64,000 nt of DNA from Bifiguratus adelaidae (lineage: Eukaryota > Mucoromycota > Endogonomycetes > Endogonales), in NCBI GenBank assembly GCA_002261195.1, contig MVBO01000080.1, forward strand, positions 1 to 64,000, given 5' to 3'. The translations under genes and the position numbers were made by a program. How positions within the stretch are numbered: the first letter of the stretch is position 1; each line of letters begins with the position of its first letter. The notes under the pieces are model-generated. The model was not told the origin of the DNA. It was given only the letters and a program-made list of their open reading frames with translations, and searched no databases. This document shows, piece by piece, positions 17,232-29,755 of the stretch.

Positions 17232-17929
17232 ATGGAGAGAGGTAAGTGAGAGACACCAAGTGTTGCATTGCGACTGATGGTATGACTATAGCATGCTCTC
17301 AACTGGATGGCTGCGGCTCGTGTGCTACACGCAGCGACTGCGGCTTCTGTCGTGGCACCAATATCTGCGTTCCTGGTTATGTGTTAGGACCTATCAATAC
17401 AACGGAATGCAAACTGTCTGACTATACCTACCGACAATGTGCTGGTACGTGTGCTGGTGTGCGCTGTTGAATGACTTACGAGGTCTGAATGCGGATACGG
17501 CCTATAGTTCCCCATCTACACGCCATTATCGTGGTCGCCAGTATCCTAGGGGCGCTCTTCCTCCTCCTTGTGGTATGGTGTGCATGCAAATGCTGTCGTA
17601 GACGCACTCCCGAACAGGAACCATTATTACCCAATCCACGTTACCTACGCAGAAGCTCTACCTATTATCAGTGGAATCGTGCGCCACCAGAGGGACAAAA
17701 ACGCAAGAGCTTACATGGAGTTTGGCAAATCAAGACGTCGACGCCTACCCTTGTAGATACCCCTGAAGGCGAATCGGACGCCCTCTTCAGCCCAGGACGT
17801 AAAGCAACGTCGCCCAGTGAGGATGAAGACCACCCTGAACACGGGCCTGATTACTTTCAGGCGAATGCATGGGAGCAGAAGCGTTCGGCGTTATTAAAGA
17901 AGTATGGAAGAAGTTTTGTCGAGTCATGA
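17232..17929 (+). CDS. PTTG1IP-like single-pass membrane protein with Cys-rich PSI-type domain
   Basis: Three exons (17232-17241, 17292-17444, 17508-17929) give 194 residues. The N-terminal 55 residues are Cys-rich, with CSQLDGCGSCATRSDCGFC and further Cys, like a plexin/semaphorin/integrin (PSI) domain. A single helix around IIVVASILGALFLLLVVW is followed by CACKCCRRR. The C-terminus ends with a basic SALLKKYGRSFVES that resembles the RKKYG motif ending animal PTTG1IP (PBF) proteins. This architecture is the basis for the call. Odd point: no signal peptide is visible before the Cys-rich domain, so a first exon may be missed or the helix acts as signal anchor. Function in fungi is unknown. 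Confidence 0.7.
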
Positions 17930-18012
17930 CATCTATGTACAATATCAGCATCTATAATAGCGTTACATTTGTATATAATTGGTCACCCATGTTAATAGAA
18001 CGAGTGTATTGA

Positions 18013-19348
18013 TCACCAGGGTACCTTTTCACTAAAGAGATCCAGTCTGTTTGCCGGACAGTAGTTTAAGATATTGGCTAACGAAGGACAGGTGATGGCA
18101 TAGGGATGTCTGAGAATGTAAGTGAGTGAACACATCCACAGACTGGGAGGTAGCTTTTTACCTTCGACGAAAAGGATTTCGCAAACGCTTCTTGCGTTGC
18201 AGGCTATCATGACACGCATACAAATCCTGCTTGAATGGCTCGAGTGAGTTGATGCGTTCTCCTTCGGCCGGATTAACCATAGAGATCTCCGGATCAATCC
18301 CAATGTAGGAAAATCTAGGGTGGTGATTATCAGTAACTTTTAATCCTTGGTCTCATGACCTGCGTTACCGTACCTGGCTAGGGGGTACCGTATGGCTGCG
18401 CGATGAAGTGACACGAAGCGCTCGCGCTTAAACTCAAATCCCACAACGGTCACGCGTGACGGATAATGACCCGCAACTTCATGGAATCGGCATAGCGAAA
18501 AGAGCAGGTTCTCATAGGAATCTCGCGCAAAATCTTCGGATGTCGCTCGCTCTAAAAGAGTTCCCAAGTCGATATGGTATGCAGAAACCGGAGCGTTTTG
18601 CTGCTCTTGAACAAGTAGATTGGCAACTTCCCAATAGCTCTGACCTTCTGCTTGCGGTCCTGCAGCTCGTCGTGTCTGTCCCCTGTCTCCGCATTGAGAT
18701 ATTGCCTCACATCAGAAAATACAACACTCACCCGCTGAACACGAGCAGGCTATTAGGATCAGAAGACAGGAGGTGTAGCGATCGTTCAATATGAGCAACA
18801 AATGTTGTCACCTGTCCACTCTTTTGAAAGTCTTCCAGTATCCAGTAGTCGTCGCTGCCAATCTGCTCAGGAGAACTTCCGGTAAAGATGGCATGGCCAG
18901 GTACCAATATAAGGTGATCTAAATGCTCTAAAGGACCATAGATCACATCCTTATCATCTGCATTTGGAGTCAGCTGGTCATAGGATGACGCTCCCCCCCT
19001 AGAACCAACGTCGGGTATCAACTCCGCCTTGTGTGCATCTTCCATCGTTGGTGGTGTCCATGTCGATTGCTTCACTGTAAGTGTAAACAAGAGCAACAGT
19101 GCAATGACAGAGGCAGTAGCTACAGAAGCACCGTGCGACTTCCGTATCCAAGTACTACCATGGTACAAGGGTAAGACCGATACCGTAGGGTTTGCCTTGA
19201 ATAGAGGCATCACCGATATCAGATCCAGGGGTGGGAATTGTTTATCCGCGTGTTCTGCCAATGTGATAGGCCCGAGTCGCAGCATGACCTTTGGACCCGA
19301 TGGATGATGCTTATATAAAGGCATTGAGATCCTTCTTGTCCCTATCAT
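18013..19348 (-). CDS. DUF218 (YdcF-like) domain membrane protein
   Basis: Four exons (19348-18732, 18682-18374, 18314-18162, 18109-18013). A membrane helix lies at SVATASVIALLLLFTLTV near residue 75. The DUF218 domain begins at HLDHLILVPGHAIFTGSSP, with the conserved SGGQT split by the first intron, then DLGTLLERATSEDFARDSYE, PSRVTVVGFEFKRERF and FSYIGIDPE. The end VPW is usual for the fungal members. DUF218 proteins are poorly characterised and may act in cell-envelope or glycan chemistry. The start is uncertain: ATG 19348 is the first, but the TATA box of the metallothionein lies inside this stretch, so a later Met such as MLRLGP (about 19285) may be used. Confidence 0.85.
19312..19318 (+). 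promoter_or_regulatory. TATA box of the metallothionein gene
   Basis: The sequence TATATAA lies 36 nt before the metallothionein ATG, the right distance for a short leader. It falls inside the 5' part of the oppositely oriented DUF218 frame. I saw no certain metal-response element next to it. Confidence 0.6.
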
Positions 19349-19353
19349 CAACC

Positions 19354-19493
19354 ATGCAACAAACCTGCCCTTGCGTCAGCTCTGGAAAGTGCTCGTAAGT
19401 GTTCCAGTCTATCCGTTGTCCAATGCTCAATGCCATTTTAGGTGTTCATCCAAGGGACAATGTGGATGCTCTAAGTGCTCTTGCCCTCGCTAG
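19354..19493 (+). CDS. Metallothionein, 30 residues
   Basis: Two exons (19354-19394 and 19442-19493) joined by a 47-nt GT-AG intron encode 30 residues. Eight are cysteine, arranged as CPC, CSC, CGC and CSC with spaced lysines and serines (for example KGQCGCSKCSCPR). There are no aromatic residues or histidine. This is the pattern of small fungal copper metallothioneins, which bind Cu(I) in a thiolate cluster and protect against metal excess. The frame is too short for usual gene finding, but the exact splice, the TATA box 36 nt upstream and the CxC pattern across both exons make it convincing. Binding of copper rather than zinc or cadmium is inferred from the family. Confidence 0.85.
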
Positions 19494-19702
19494 CATTAGT
19501 TTCAATGCCAAGCAAGCTATTTTAGTGTTCTATAAATATGCTGTAACTAAAGATATGCAACAAGCTGTGTTTTAACTGAAGACCCGCGCTGTACCACGCT
19601 CTGAGCTGTCCTTGGGCTTGGGACTCCGTTTATCGCGCGTTCCCTCGCTCAGTATCTCTTCCTTTTTACTTCCTCTCTCTTGTCTACAGGCCTAGGTTGG
19701 AT

Positions 19703-21816
19703 ATGAACGTAGACAACGTCTTTCCTCCAGGCATTGATACCCGCGATATCCCTCCTATCCCACAACATGTATGGGACATGTTTGAACCTTACAAGAAGGC
19801 AGCCAAGCCTAGTCATGCGTTTGCTTTTGAGCACCAGGGTAACGTTGGAGACGCTCCTTATGGCGTCTATTACTTGACACCGCCAGAGGGTCAATCCACC
19901 TCTGAAGTGCACTTTGCGTGTGGTCCTGATGCTGAAAGCGTCCAAATCACGCGGTTGACCGGGCACGGCACCGGAAGAACGATCGTTCAGTGGGTTACCT
20001 ATCGCGAGAGATCATGATGAACACGGTCATTGGCGACAAGGAGGAGCCATGTTCGTATGGACGATGACGGAAAAGAGATGTTTAGTATCTACCGTTTCCT
20101 GCCTTGGAAAGGTGCAGACTATCAGATTGAACGGTGGATGCCGCCCCAGGTGCGTAATAGCTCCATACTCGCATCCAACAAGGGAGACAAGTATGCCTAC
20201 GCAAGCAATATTGGGGCGTGCTGCCGACACCAATATATATATTCGGGATCTCAAGGTGGTTGCCTCTGGAAGCGACGGATTGGAGATATGGGACTTGGGC
20301 TCACCAATGCGAACACGTTTTATCCTATGGAGTCCAGTCTTGATGACAAGTATCTTTTGGTGCAGCAGTACATTTCAATCACCCATTGCAAGATGATTTG
20401 GGTAGCGACCGCTGGCAGCGGACAGCTGGAGCAGCTTGTTCTTCCTTGGACAGATCCAAGGGTAACTATGTCTACATTAAAGATGGCAGTCCTAAGATCG
20501 CCAACGCCATCAAGACATTAAGAGTGTCGCGCACTAATCCAAACCTTGTCTACATGCTGACAGACTGGATGTCTGATTTCATGAACCTCAATGCTTATGA
20601 CCTGAAGACGAAGGAGATCATTCCCATCACCACACCTGGTTTGGATAGCTCCACCTTTCCAATTCCATGGAATATCATGAATCTGGCGGTGAGCAAGCGT
20701 CATTTTACTCTTTATTGGCAACGAGGACGGCTTTTCTGTCTTGTATAGAATGGACCTAGCGACAGACAAGGTTTCCAAGTTGAAGTTTCCCGAAGGCGTT
20801 GTTCAAGGTCTTCTCTCAGCCCTTGGATTTCCAAAAGACCTGGAAGAACGCGGCCTACCTGATGTCGTTTATGTGGAGGTAACTCTGCCATTGGTCCAGG
20901 GATCTTGTATATCCTCAACTTGGACACTGGGGAATGGCAAACGTATGCCGCTACTGCCAAGGACCGTCCCGAATACTACATTTCAGAACCAAGACATATA
21001 CAATGAAATCCTTTGATGGGCTTCCTATATCGGCTTTCGCATTCTTTCCACCGCCCTACAGGGTACCAGAAGACCTGTCGACATTTCAATGCGATAAGAA
21101 GTTCCCGGTCGTCATATATATACACAGAGGACCTGAAGGTCAATTCCGACCTGCCTTCAACGCTAATCTCTATTTGCAATATGTGTGCAATGAACTCGGC
21201 GGCGTGATTGTTTGCCCAAACGTTCGAGGTAGCGCCGGTTACGGACAGAAATTCCTCTCATTGGACGATCAAGAGAAACGAGAAGACTCCGTCAACGACA
21301 TTTAAGTCCTGATCAAGCACATTAACGAATCTATGCCCTATCTGGACGCGTCCAAGATCTCCGTCATTGGTCGCTTCTACGGTGGGTACATGGTATTTGC
21401 AAGCATGATCCACTTTGGCGATCAATTGAAATGCGGTGTTGAAACGTGCGGAGTGGCGCATTTCGTCAATTTTATGCAGACCACTGCCGAACATCGTCGG
21501 AATACGCGACGCGTCGAATATGGCGATGAGCGGATTCCAGCAATGCACAAAACAATGCGCCAAATGTCCTCCTTGACTCGAGCTCACGAAATCAGCAAAT
21601 CCCATTCATGTCGCAAGGCAAGAACGATAGTGAGTGCTGTACACAGAGTTCTTAAAGATGAAAGCCAAGGTGGTGGATGCGGTCGGCGATGAGAATGTTT
21701 GGTGGATGACCGCCGACAATGAAGGTCATATTTTCATGCAACGGTGGGTGTCTGAATGGCTCGCTGTGGCCACGTACATGGTTTTGTCATATTTCTTGTT
21801 TTGGAGGGACTCTTGA
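19703..21816 (+). pseudogene. S9 prolyl-oligopeptidase-family peptidase, decayed
   Basis: Homology to S9 peptidases runs the whole length but is spread over different frames with stops between (first at about 20017, another at about 21303). The beta-propeller part begins MNVDNVFPPGIDTRDIP. The hydrolase part shows FPVVIYIHRGPEGQ, where HGGP is expected, then VCPNVRGSAGYG and DASKISVIGRFYGGYM. The last should read GxSYGG: the nucleophile serine is replaced by phenylalanine. RRVEYGDERIP follows in place. Several frameshifts plus a lost catalytic serine indicate an old pseudogene. The decay is stronger than in the cupin gene at 11 kb. Confidence 0.85.
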
Positions 21817-22065
21817 GGTTAATGTAAAAAGAATGATGAATGCGAATAAGGTGTAGATCAGTGTTATTTTGCGCGAATGGCGACAGGACATCTGGCTGTT
21901 CGATATCTAATGGGAGAAGTAAAACGGGTCAATTTGCGGGACAGCTGTGCCCACTTAAAACCATCGCGTCCAGAGAGAGGGAGTTCGAAGCAGCATTTTA
22001 TGCATGGTCCCTCTTGAGCCTCTATGTACATTTTGAAATATGCCAATCTACTCGCATTCGTTATT

Positions 22066-24106
22066 CTACTCGATTTTGCGATATTTCGGAATGTGATATC
22101 GAATGAACGATATTGTATCCGCATCTACTTCCACCTTGAATTTGTTGTCGCCTACTTTTTCTACCTTGAGAGGATCGATCGGTTTCTTGGGTGTTGCCAA
22201 TCGCCGATCCAAGATTGGGATATTTGAGCGCGTGTCGGTGTTGGTCAGGTCTCCGAGAGTGCGCGATTTAGACTTTTGGGAAATGTCCGAGTTTTCGTCT
22301 TCCGTGTGATCATCATCTGCGAAGCTTCTTTTCGCCTGCGGTCGCGAGACGGTCCACATTGCCAATTTAGAGCTCATATGAGCCGGAGTCTTCATGCTCA
22401 GCAGGTCATCGGCGTCATAGGTTGCTCCCAGAAAGGCGGGAGTTTCGGCTGCGAACCGTGATGGACTCTTGTAGTGTCTAGTGGGCGTCGTCACATGGCG
22501 GGAGGTTCGATTGTGTCTTGGACTGCTGAAGGACTGAGGTGCCATAGCATAATCGAACGCATTGGTTTGTATTTTCGGAGAAGCGTTCCACCTTGGAGGA
22601 TCCTGTGGGATTTCAACGTCGCCATTGCCCGCAGTGTACAACTTTGACAAGAAGGACCCGCTGAGACGGGAGTCAATGGAATCTCGGATAGATGAGGAGG
22701 GGCGTGGAGTATGATGTGAACGAGATGGAGTGACTGGCAAGTCATAGTCATCTCGGTCAGACTTTGCTCTAACGGACGGAGACTGATGTTTGTAAGGGGA
22801 TGCAGACGCAAATAGAGACGACAACGAAGGTCGCATTCCTCCCGAGCGATGTATAATAGAAGAAAGCTGCGATTGACTCTGTGATTTGCTTGCCGACCTT
22901 TTCTTCGACGGTGTCAAAACCTCGTTCGCGAGCTCGATGGCCGCGGCCCATTGCTGTCTCGCAGGGGTATCCAAGTTCGACGGATCAACGCTATCGGGCG
23001 CACGATCATGTTTTGTAGGCGTCATCAGCTTTGTCTCCCTTTTTGAAGCTCCAAATTCCCCGAGCTGATTCTCATTATCCTCGGGAGGCGTGTATCGCTT
23101 CAACGATATCTCGTTCACTTTGGCTTTGCGCTGCTCGAATTTCGCAACGAGCTCTTGAACACTCTCACGAGAGTAAGTGGTTGCTTCTGAGCTGTAAGAA
23201 ATTTCGGAGGCCAATTCGCTCTGCCAAGGTAGCATCCTACTGCGGCTATCCGTAAACGAGGCCGATCTTGTTATTGAGGAGCGAGAACTCCGTGATGATT
23301 CACTCGAGTACCTGTGTGTGAATGCACGCGGAATTCGGCTATTGACCTTTGCATTATATGTCGGCGCAGAATCGGATTGCCTTAAACGTGGAATACGAGA
23401 ACGATCTGGCGTTGAGCTTTCTTTTGAGTGTAACTGTCTCGGTTCAGAGCAATTTCCCTCATTGGAGGTCGGCGTCCGCTGCTTGTTGTCCAGTGTTCCA
23501 GCCACTTTCTCCGCTCTACGTTTTTCGGCTGACGATGGCGTGCCAAAGAAGACTTCGTCATCGTGACTATCCGCACCCGGAGAACCATGGTATGCGTTCG
23601 CACCTTCCTGGCTTGCACAGGGATCATGTTGTTGTTGCTCTCGATGAACATCTTCATCGTAGCTGCGATGAGCTTCTCCAGGAGCGTGAGCTTGAACATC
23701 AGAGTCGCCAGAATATGACGGTGGTGACTGCAGGCCAGTTTGGTCAAGGTAATCGTTGATGTCTGTTGCAAAAATATCGTCGGCTACACATCCAAATGTC
23801 AGTATACACCAGCAGACCTATGCCCTGCTTTGAATGGATGAGCCTACCTTTACTATTGTCAATGGCAAATAGGACACTTTCACGCCTGTTGCCGGCTGTT
23901 GAGGTGGTGTGAAATGTATGCTTGGTTGGGGAGGTTTGTCGGGAAGAAAGTTTCGTCGACATTGACCCAGAAGGTATGTGGTCTTTTAAATACTTTTGAC
24001 TGAAGGACAGCAACTCGTCGATGGAGGTCATGGTCAAATGCGACGTGGGCGAGCTGTGCGACGCGCTGTGTGGAGAATGAGCGTTACTACCGAATTCGGT
24101 GTTCAT
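22066..24106 (-). CDS. Ser-rich, largely disordered protein of unknown function
   Basis: Two exons (24106-23848 and 23783-22066) give 658 residues. The ATG is MNTEFGSNAHSPHSASHSSP. The protein is rich in Ser, Thr, Pro, Arg and Lys with many SP/TP sites (for example VTTPTRHYKSPSR, MKTPAHMSS), typical of a substrate of proline-directed kinases such as CDKs. A short helical stretch, ESVQELVAKFEQRKAKVNEI, may form a coiled coil near the middle. A possible nuclear signal is TPSKKRSASKSQ. The last 20 residues (DADTISFIRYHIPKYRKIE) are more ordered. I do not recognise a family. A cell-cycle or cytoskeletal role is only a guess from composition. Confidence 0.75.
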
Positions 24107-24197
24107 GGCTTTTTGACATATATGGTCATTCGCACCGCGCTACGTCATCAAAAGTACTGTTTTATTTTGGAGCCTCTTGCCATTGTCTAGGCAACGT

Positions 24198-26828
24198 TCA
24201 AAACTTTAACTCGGGAATGTTGCGATAGAGGTCTAGGCTATCCGGATTTACTAGCGTACCGGATGCCACGACATTTTCACCAGAGATGATTTTCTATTCA
24301 CAATGTCAGTCGAGGCTCATTTTGTATCAATGAATTGCTTACCTTGACAGCAACTTCAACCTTCTTGCCGTTGATGGTATGCTAGAATAGCAGATTGGCA
24401 TTATTCCTTGGATGGCCTACCGCGTCCCATGCCGCGTCAAGTGAGCGCCCTGATACTTACCGGAATATCTGTGATTGGCAATACAAAAGCCGGAACATGA
24501 CGCGCGGAAAGGTCCTTTCTGATCTGGGTCTTGACCTTGGCAACAAGTTCATCATCGAAAGCATTACCGTCCCTCATTTTGAGGAACAACACCACTCTTT
24601 CGTCGTCTTGATGTGGTATTTTCTGACCGACGCACAAGGCATCCTCAATCTGCTCGAATCGATCTGTGATGTTGTAAATTTCGGCCGAGCCAAATCTGAT
24701 GCCACTTGGGTTCAAGGTTCCATCGGACCGTCCAAGCATGACCACGCCACCAGTATTTGGGTTGATCCAGACGAAATCGCCTTGATACCAAACATGCGGA
24801 TATACCGAAAAGTAGGCTGCAGCATATTTTGCGTTCGTTGGATCGTTCCACATCTCTACTGGCATGCATGGGAAGGGTTTGCAGCATACAAGATCGGCTG
24901 ACTGACCGAGTACTTGGTTGCCTGATTGTTTTTCTGTGTAAGAAACAATTGTCGGCCAACCCATGAAACGTCCGGCCTACCTTGTCCATTCCAAGCCTGA
25001 ACATCTAGGCCCAGCATTCTGCATTGGATCTCCCCTCGGTATACAGGCAAGGCAGTGTTATGGCCGCAGAAAAGAGAGCAAATGTCGGTCCCGCCCGTTA
25101 TGCTACCCAGCAGCACATCGGGGTGAATATCAGAGTAAACAAAGTCGAAGGACTCCGGCTTCAGCGGCGATCCTGTGGAATATATGGCTTTTAATGTGGA
25201 AAGGGAATGATGAGCCTCTGTCAAGTACGTTAGTCTTTGTCCCCATGTTTGCACGACTGATGGCATACTTGGTGAGTATTTGATATCTTGCAACGATTGG
25301 ATGTATTTCGCAGATGTTCCGAAATGCGTGATTCTGTGTCCATGGAGGAATCAACGTTATTGAACTGGCTTTTGCCTGCCGGTGCACTCACCCTAAGGTA
25401 TCTACGAGCTCCCACAAAATACCTGGTCCAGGTTTGAAGGGACTGCCATCGAAGAGCACTACCGTGGCGCCAGTACTCATTGCGCCCACAAGCCAATTCC
25501 ACATCATCCATCCAGTGGTCGTATAATATAAAAAGACATCTTTGGACGTGACATCGCCGTGGATTACATGCTCCTTCTTGAGTTGTAGGAGTAAGCCTCC
25601 AGCCGAATGCACGATGCACTTGGGCTTCCCTGTTGTACCCGACGAGTAAAGGATGAAAAGCGGATGATCGAATGGTAGCTGAGCATAGCTCATTTTTGTG
25701 GGAAGCTGGGCAACCTTGTGAGAATTCATAAAGTCGTCAAAAGATTGCGCATTATGGTGCGGGAGCCGAGTTAAATCAGCCGCAGCAGTTGGTACAAAAG
25801 GAACAATCACCACTGTCTCCAAGGAAGGCAAACCTTTATATATCAACGTGAGTACATTATATCAGAGTGTCATCGTTCGTTTCACTAACCTTTCACCACA
25901 ACAGAGACCTTGTCTAAATGATCAAAGACCTTGCCATTGTAAGCAACCGCATTCACCGAAAAGAGGATTTTTGGTGCGATCTGAGAGAAGCGATCCAGGA
26001 CACCCTATAAGCGTTGTGCATAAGTGCCATTGAATTTTCACAAACGAGCTTACGGGGTACTTACTGTTGTACCGAAATCCGGAGATGTTGAGCTGTATGA
26101 TCAAAGTGAGCTACGAAGGACAAAAGATGCCATTCACAACACTGACCTCCAAATAGCCCCGATACTGGCAGCGGCAAGCATGACTACAATAGCCTCAACA
26201 CAGTTGGGAATGTAGGCCGCAATCCGATCTCCTTCCTTCACACCTAGTTGTTTCAGGCATTCACGACATCGGATCACTTGCGAATACAACTCAGCATGAG
26301 TGACCTTTCGAGGTTTATCTTGTAGTTCGCCTGTTCACGATGATGTCAGTCACTAACGCTCCTCATTTCCCGTCATTGTCTGTACCTGTAGCAACGATTG
26401 CCAACTCCTCCGGCTGACGTCCCTCCAGGATATTTTCGGCAAAGTTCAATCTGGCCGACGAGAACCATTTTGGAATAGTGTCCATGGTTGTTGCCAGATC
26501 GATGATGTCGTTCATTGACATTGACTTGACCGAGACAACAATACCAGTGAAATCCCAAACGGCTGACCAAAACTCCGCAATATTGGCAACGGACCATTTG
26601 TGCAAGTCATCATAGGTATCTAAGCGGATCTATCAAATTATGTCCCAAGATGCATGGAAAGCCGATAGCTGTGCAACTCAACTCACCTAACGACAATGAG
26701 AAGCGTTGATTCACCATTTGCCGAAACTTGTGAATGTTGGTGTCTTGTACATTCTTGGGTGTCCAAAGAAGTTGCGGCTGCAAAGGAATACCTTCCTCGC
26801 TCCTTGTTTTTTGCTCTGCTACGGTCAT
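24198..26828 (-). CDS. Acetoacetyl-CoA synthetase
   Basis: ATP-dependent ligase forming acetoacetyl-CoA from acetoacetate, part of ketone-body use and of leucine/lysine breakdown. About ten exons give about 670 residues. The start [20 protein letters not shown] is followed by [15 protein letters not shown], typical of the family. The AMP-binding core is [20 protein letters not shown], and [24 protein letters not shown] and [10 protein letters not shown] are all diagnostic. The C-terminal [11 protein letters not shown] carries the catalytic lysine region. The exon at ITDIP|HTINGKK and the last small exons were joined by phase. It is first in a row of three minus-strand metabolic genes with the amine oxidase and the oxygenase. 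Confidence 0.93.
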
Positions 26829-27073
26829 GGTAAAGCGCCTCTTGATGTGGGAACGGAAAGAGTAGAAGAGTCCGGGAGTAAGATCGCCCGCGGAAAGGTT
26901 TAAATGCCTCGCCAGATTTCCAAATATAGAAATGATCCCGCTTTTCCGGTCAAACGCAATTGTGCGCCAACGCGAGCAATTGAGAGATACGTTGAGTGTT
27001 TCAATCTTGATTATTTCACGTTATGATACAGAGAAGCCACAAGCCATGGAATACAAGGAATCTTTTGCAAGAC

Positions 27074-29267
27074 TTAAAGATGCGTTGAGGCCATTTGAGC
27101 TGCAACGGCGTCGTGACCATTGACTCTGTTCGATTTTGATCCGCAGCTGGAACCTTTGGTCTGTCCATTGGTTTGTCCGTGTCCATTCTCGAAAGCATAA
27201 ACACTCTTGTTCGCGCATTTGTTGGTGGGAGGAACGTCCAGAGCAGGGTTACCCAAGAAGAAATTGACAGGCTTCATCATGAAGCCACATTTCTCGACAG
27301 GCATAACGGGAAAGTCTTCGGCGCGAACGACATGAGTTACTCCAAAGGTGAACCAAGCGACAATATCCTTGTTTTCGATGCTTGCTTTCTCCTTGGTCCA
27401 TTCAGGCAAGCCAAGTTCATGATCAGGATGTGATTGATTGGTATAGAAGCCAGCGGGGAAGAGCTGGTGGTCATCATATGGAGTCACCCAGAGATTCTTT
27501 GTGGCAAATTTGGCGCGACCAGCGACGACAGAACCGGGTTGTGCCAATAATGGAGGCGTATGCATGCTATAAAGCTTGTAGGAAACGGGAGTTTTGGTAT
27601 AAGGGTGGATTCTGTTGAGATTCGTGATTTTCCAGGTGCGGTTGGATTGTGGATTAGCCACACATTGAGCTTGATGGGTATCTTTGAGAACGGTAGACTT
27701 GCAATAGAACGCATTGCCGTAGGGATTCTCGGCCGAGCCAACGTCGTGATGTGAGGGAACAACGTCTTGCTGAACCATGGTATTGTTGAGACCATCAATC
27801 ATTGGGTCGATACGCATGGCAAAGAAATGTTGATGATGTTGAGCGTTGATCTGAGGTGCTACCATGGTACCGTACGGTCCGGGGGTCTCGTCTTCAGCCA
27901 AGACATGGGTGTTGACTTCTCCAGTCGCTTTCACCTCATATTGAATGGTGCCATCTTGATAAAAGTACCAGTAGAGAGCATAATCGTAATTTGCGACGGT
28001 GACAATGTGCGAAATGACCAAGCGACGACCGCGAACAGTGTGAGCACGGTTGTTTCGATAATCGGTATGCTTGAAGAGAATACCGTGGTCCTCCTCATGA
28101 AGGCAAATGGCTTGAGGGATATCATAGGGTTGTCCATTGTGATGGTTAAAGGTGGCATCAAAGTATTTGATGGTACCAAGGCAATCACAGCCAAGAGCAA
28201 GAGAGTTGGAGCAGAGACCAAGACCATATTCACCGACGTCAAAGGCGTGCTTGCGGTTGTGAGGAGAAGCGGGGTCAGCATAAGGAACAACCATTTCAGC
28301 CATAGACATTCTGTAAAACAAAGGTCGCAATTCGTGACCATCCTTGTAATTGACATTGTGAATGACGAGACCTTCTCTGTAGTTGAAGGAGATGCGCATG
28401 TTCCACTTTTGCCAGGAAATCTCATTTCCGTTCACCGTGAATGAGACACCCTCAGGTTGCAATACTTGCACAGGCTTGACATCTTTTCGGTAATGATTCT
28501 CGTCAAAGAACTCGGGCAAGAAGTTGTGCTCCATTTGGGGGATGGTGGGGCGTTCGAAGGCGGAGTCCCGGGGCTTGATGCGCTCGATTTCAATAATCTT
28601 CATTTGATTGGCATCGATGATGGGAAAGAAGTCGAGAGGATGCGCGTATTGATTGTCCTCATCACGAGTACGGTAGTACTGTAGAAAGTAGTCAGGATTT
28701 CTGCACCTCATCTCGGTCAGCATTGAATCTTACCATGAGAGCCTGGAGCAGGCGAACACCGTCGTATTGAGCGCCTTTGAGATGACCAATGGCCCAAGGA
28801 TCGCAAAATACTTTCTTCATGTCAGTGATACCGAGCGCTCTGCATTCGGCATGGACCAAGGGATCGTTAATGACCAATGTTTCAACATCAAACATCTCGT
28901 CCATGGTCAAGATAGGTTGAACACCAGGAATATGCTCGAAGCGGGTAATCGTCCCCTCCTCCAAGTTAACAATGGCTTCAAAGCAATGACCATTATCCTT
29001 TTGTATCAGATTGACAAAAGCCTCACGGGCAATTGTCGTCGGAGCCGGTCCGGACTTGTCCCAGCCAAGGTATTTGACCATAACCGACTTTGGAGGTTCT
29101 TGGAGTGTGATGGTATTGAATACGTAGGCATTCGACTTTTTCTTCCGGATGACTTGAGATGTGCGGATGATTTCAGCAGGCGTGAGGGGATCGAGAGGAT
29201 GAGGACGCGCGCCGTGCTTCATTGGTACTTGGCCGTGGGCCGGATTATGTTCTGTAGCGGAAACCAT
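27074..29267 (-). CDS. Copper amine oxidase
   Basis: Secreted or peroxisomal enzyme that oxidises primary amines to aldehydes with release of ammonia and hydrogen peroxide. Two exons (29267-28734 and 28678-27074) give 712 residues. The 55-nt intron was placed so that QALM joins YYRTRDEDNQYAHPLDFF, as in the family. The Tyr that becomes topaquinone is in VANYDYALYWYF. Copper-ligand His are in HQHFFAMRID and HVVRAEDFPVMP. The N-terminus MVSATEHNPAHGQVPMKHG has no signal peptide. The last residues AQMASTHL do not form a clean SKL peroxisome tag, so location stays open; THL is only loosely similar to a PTS1. Confidence 0.95.
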
Positions 29268-29755
29268 GGCTTGTCCTGTTGGGTACTAGTGTTGATGATA
29301 GTCAGTTATTGGATGAAATTCTTGTCAACAAGAAATGGAGTTATATTGAGAGAAGAATAGCCAGAGATAAACGTTATATACTCTGACAAGCAACCGAGAA
29401 TCAATTGCCTCAAAATTCACAGCGATGTCCTTTTATGGATTTCGGACTTAATCTGCGGATTCATGCACAACAAAAAGCTTATCATGGCTTGCATCGATGC
29501 ATGGTAAAGTGTGATAGAGAGGGCATGTGGTTGTGGTGTGATGAATGCCATGAGTGTGTGCGTAAAGTGTACTGCTCTATCCTTTTTCCTCGATATCCTC
29601 TCTTGCGGCATTGTATAGAACACACTCTCTCTTGTCCGCGTGACAAAAATTGAGGCATTTAATGGAATGAACAAATTTGATTGGGCAAATCCACGCTACG
29701 CTACTTTGTGTTTGTTAAAGCTTCCGCTATCAGCTGACCGGCGATGCTAAATGCC
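29268..29755. other. Intergenic, promoter of the amine oxidase
   Basis: Contains the upstream region of the amine oxidase, including TATA-like GTTATATA at 29373-29380 read on the minus strand, about 105 nt before its ATG. No gene is seen. Confidence 0.5.

Noticed and set aside
27767-28444. 225-residue plus-strand frame
   Set aside because: Antisense shadow of the copper amine oxidase.
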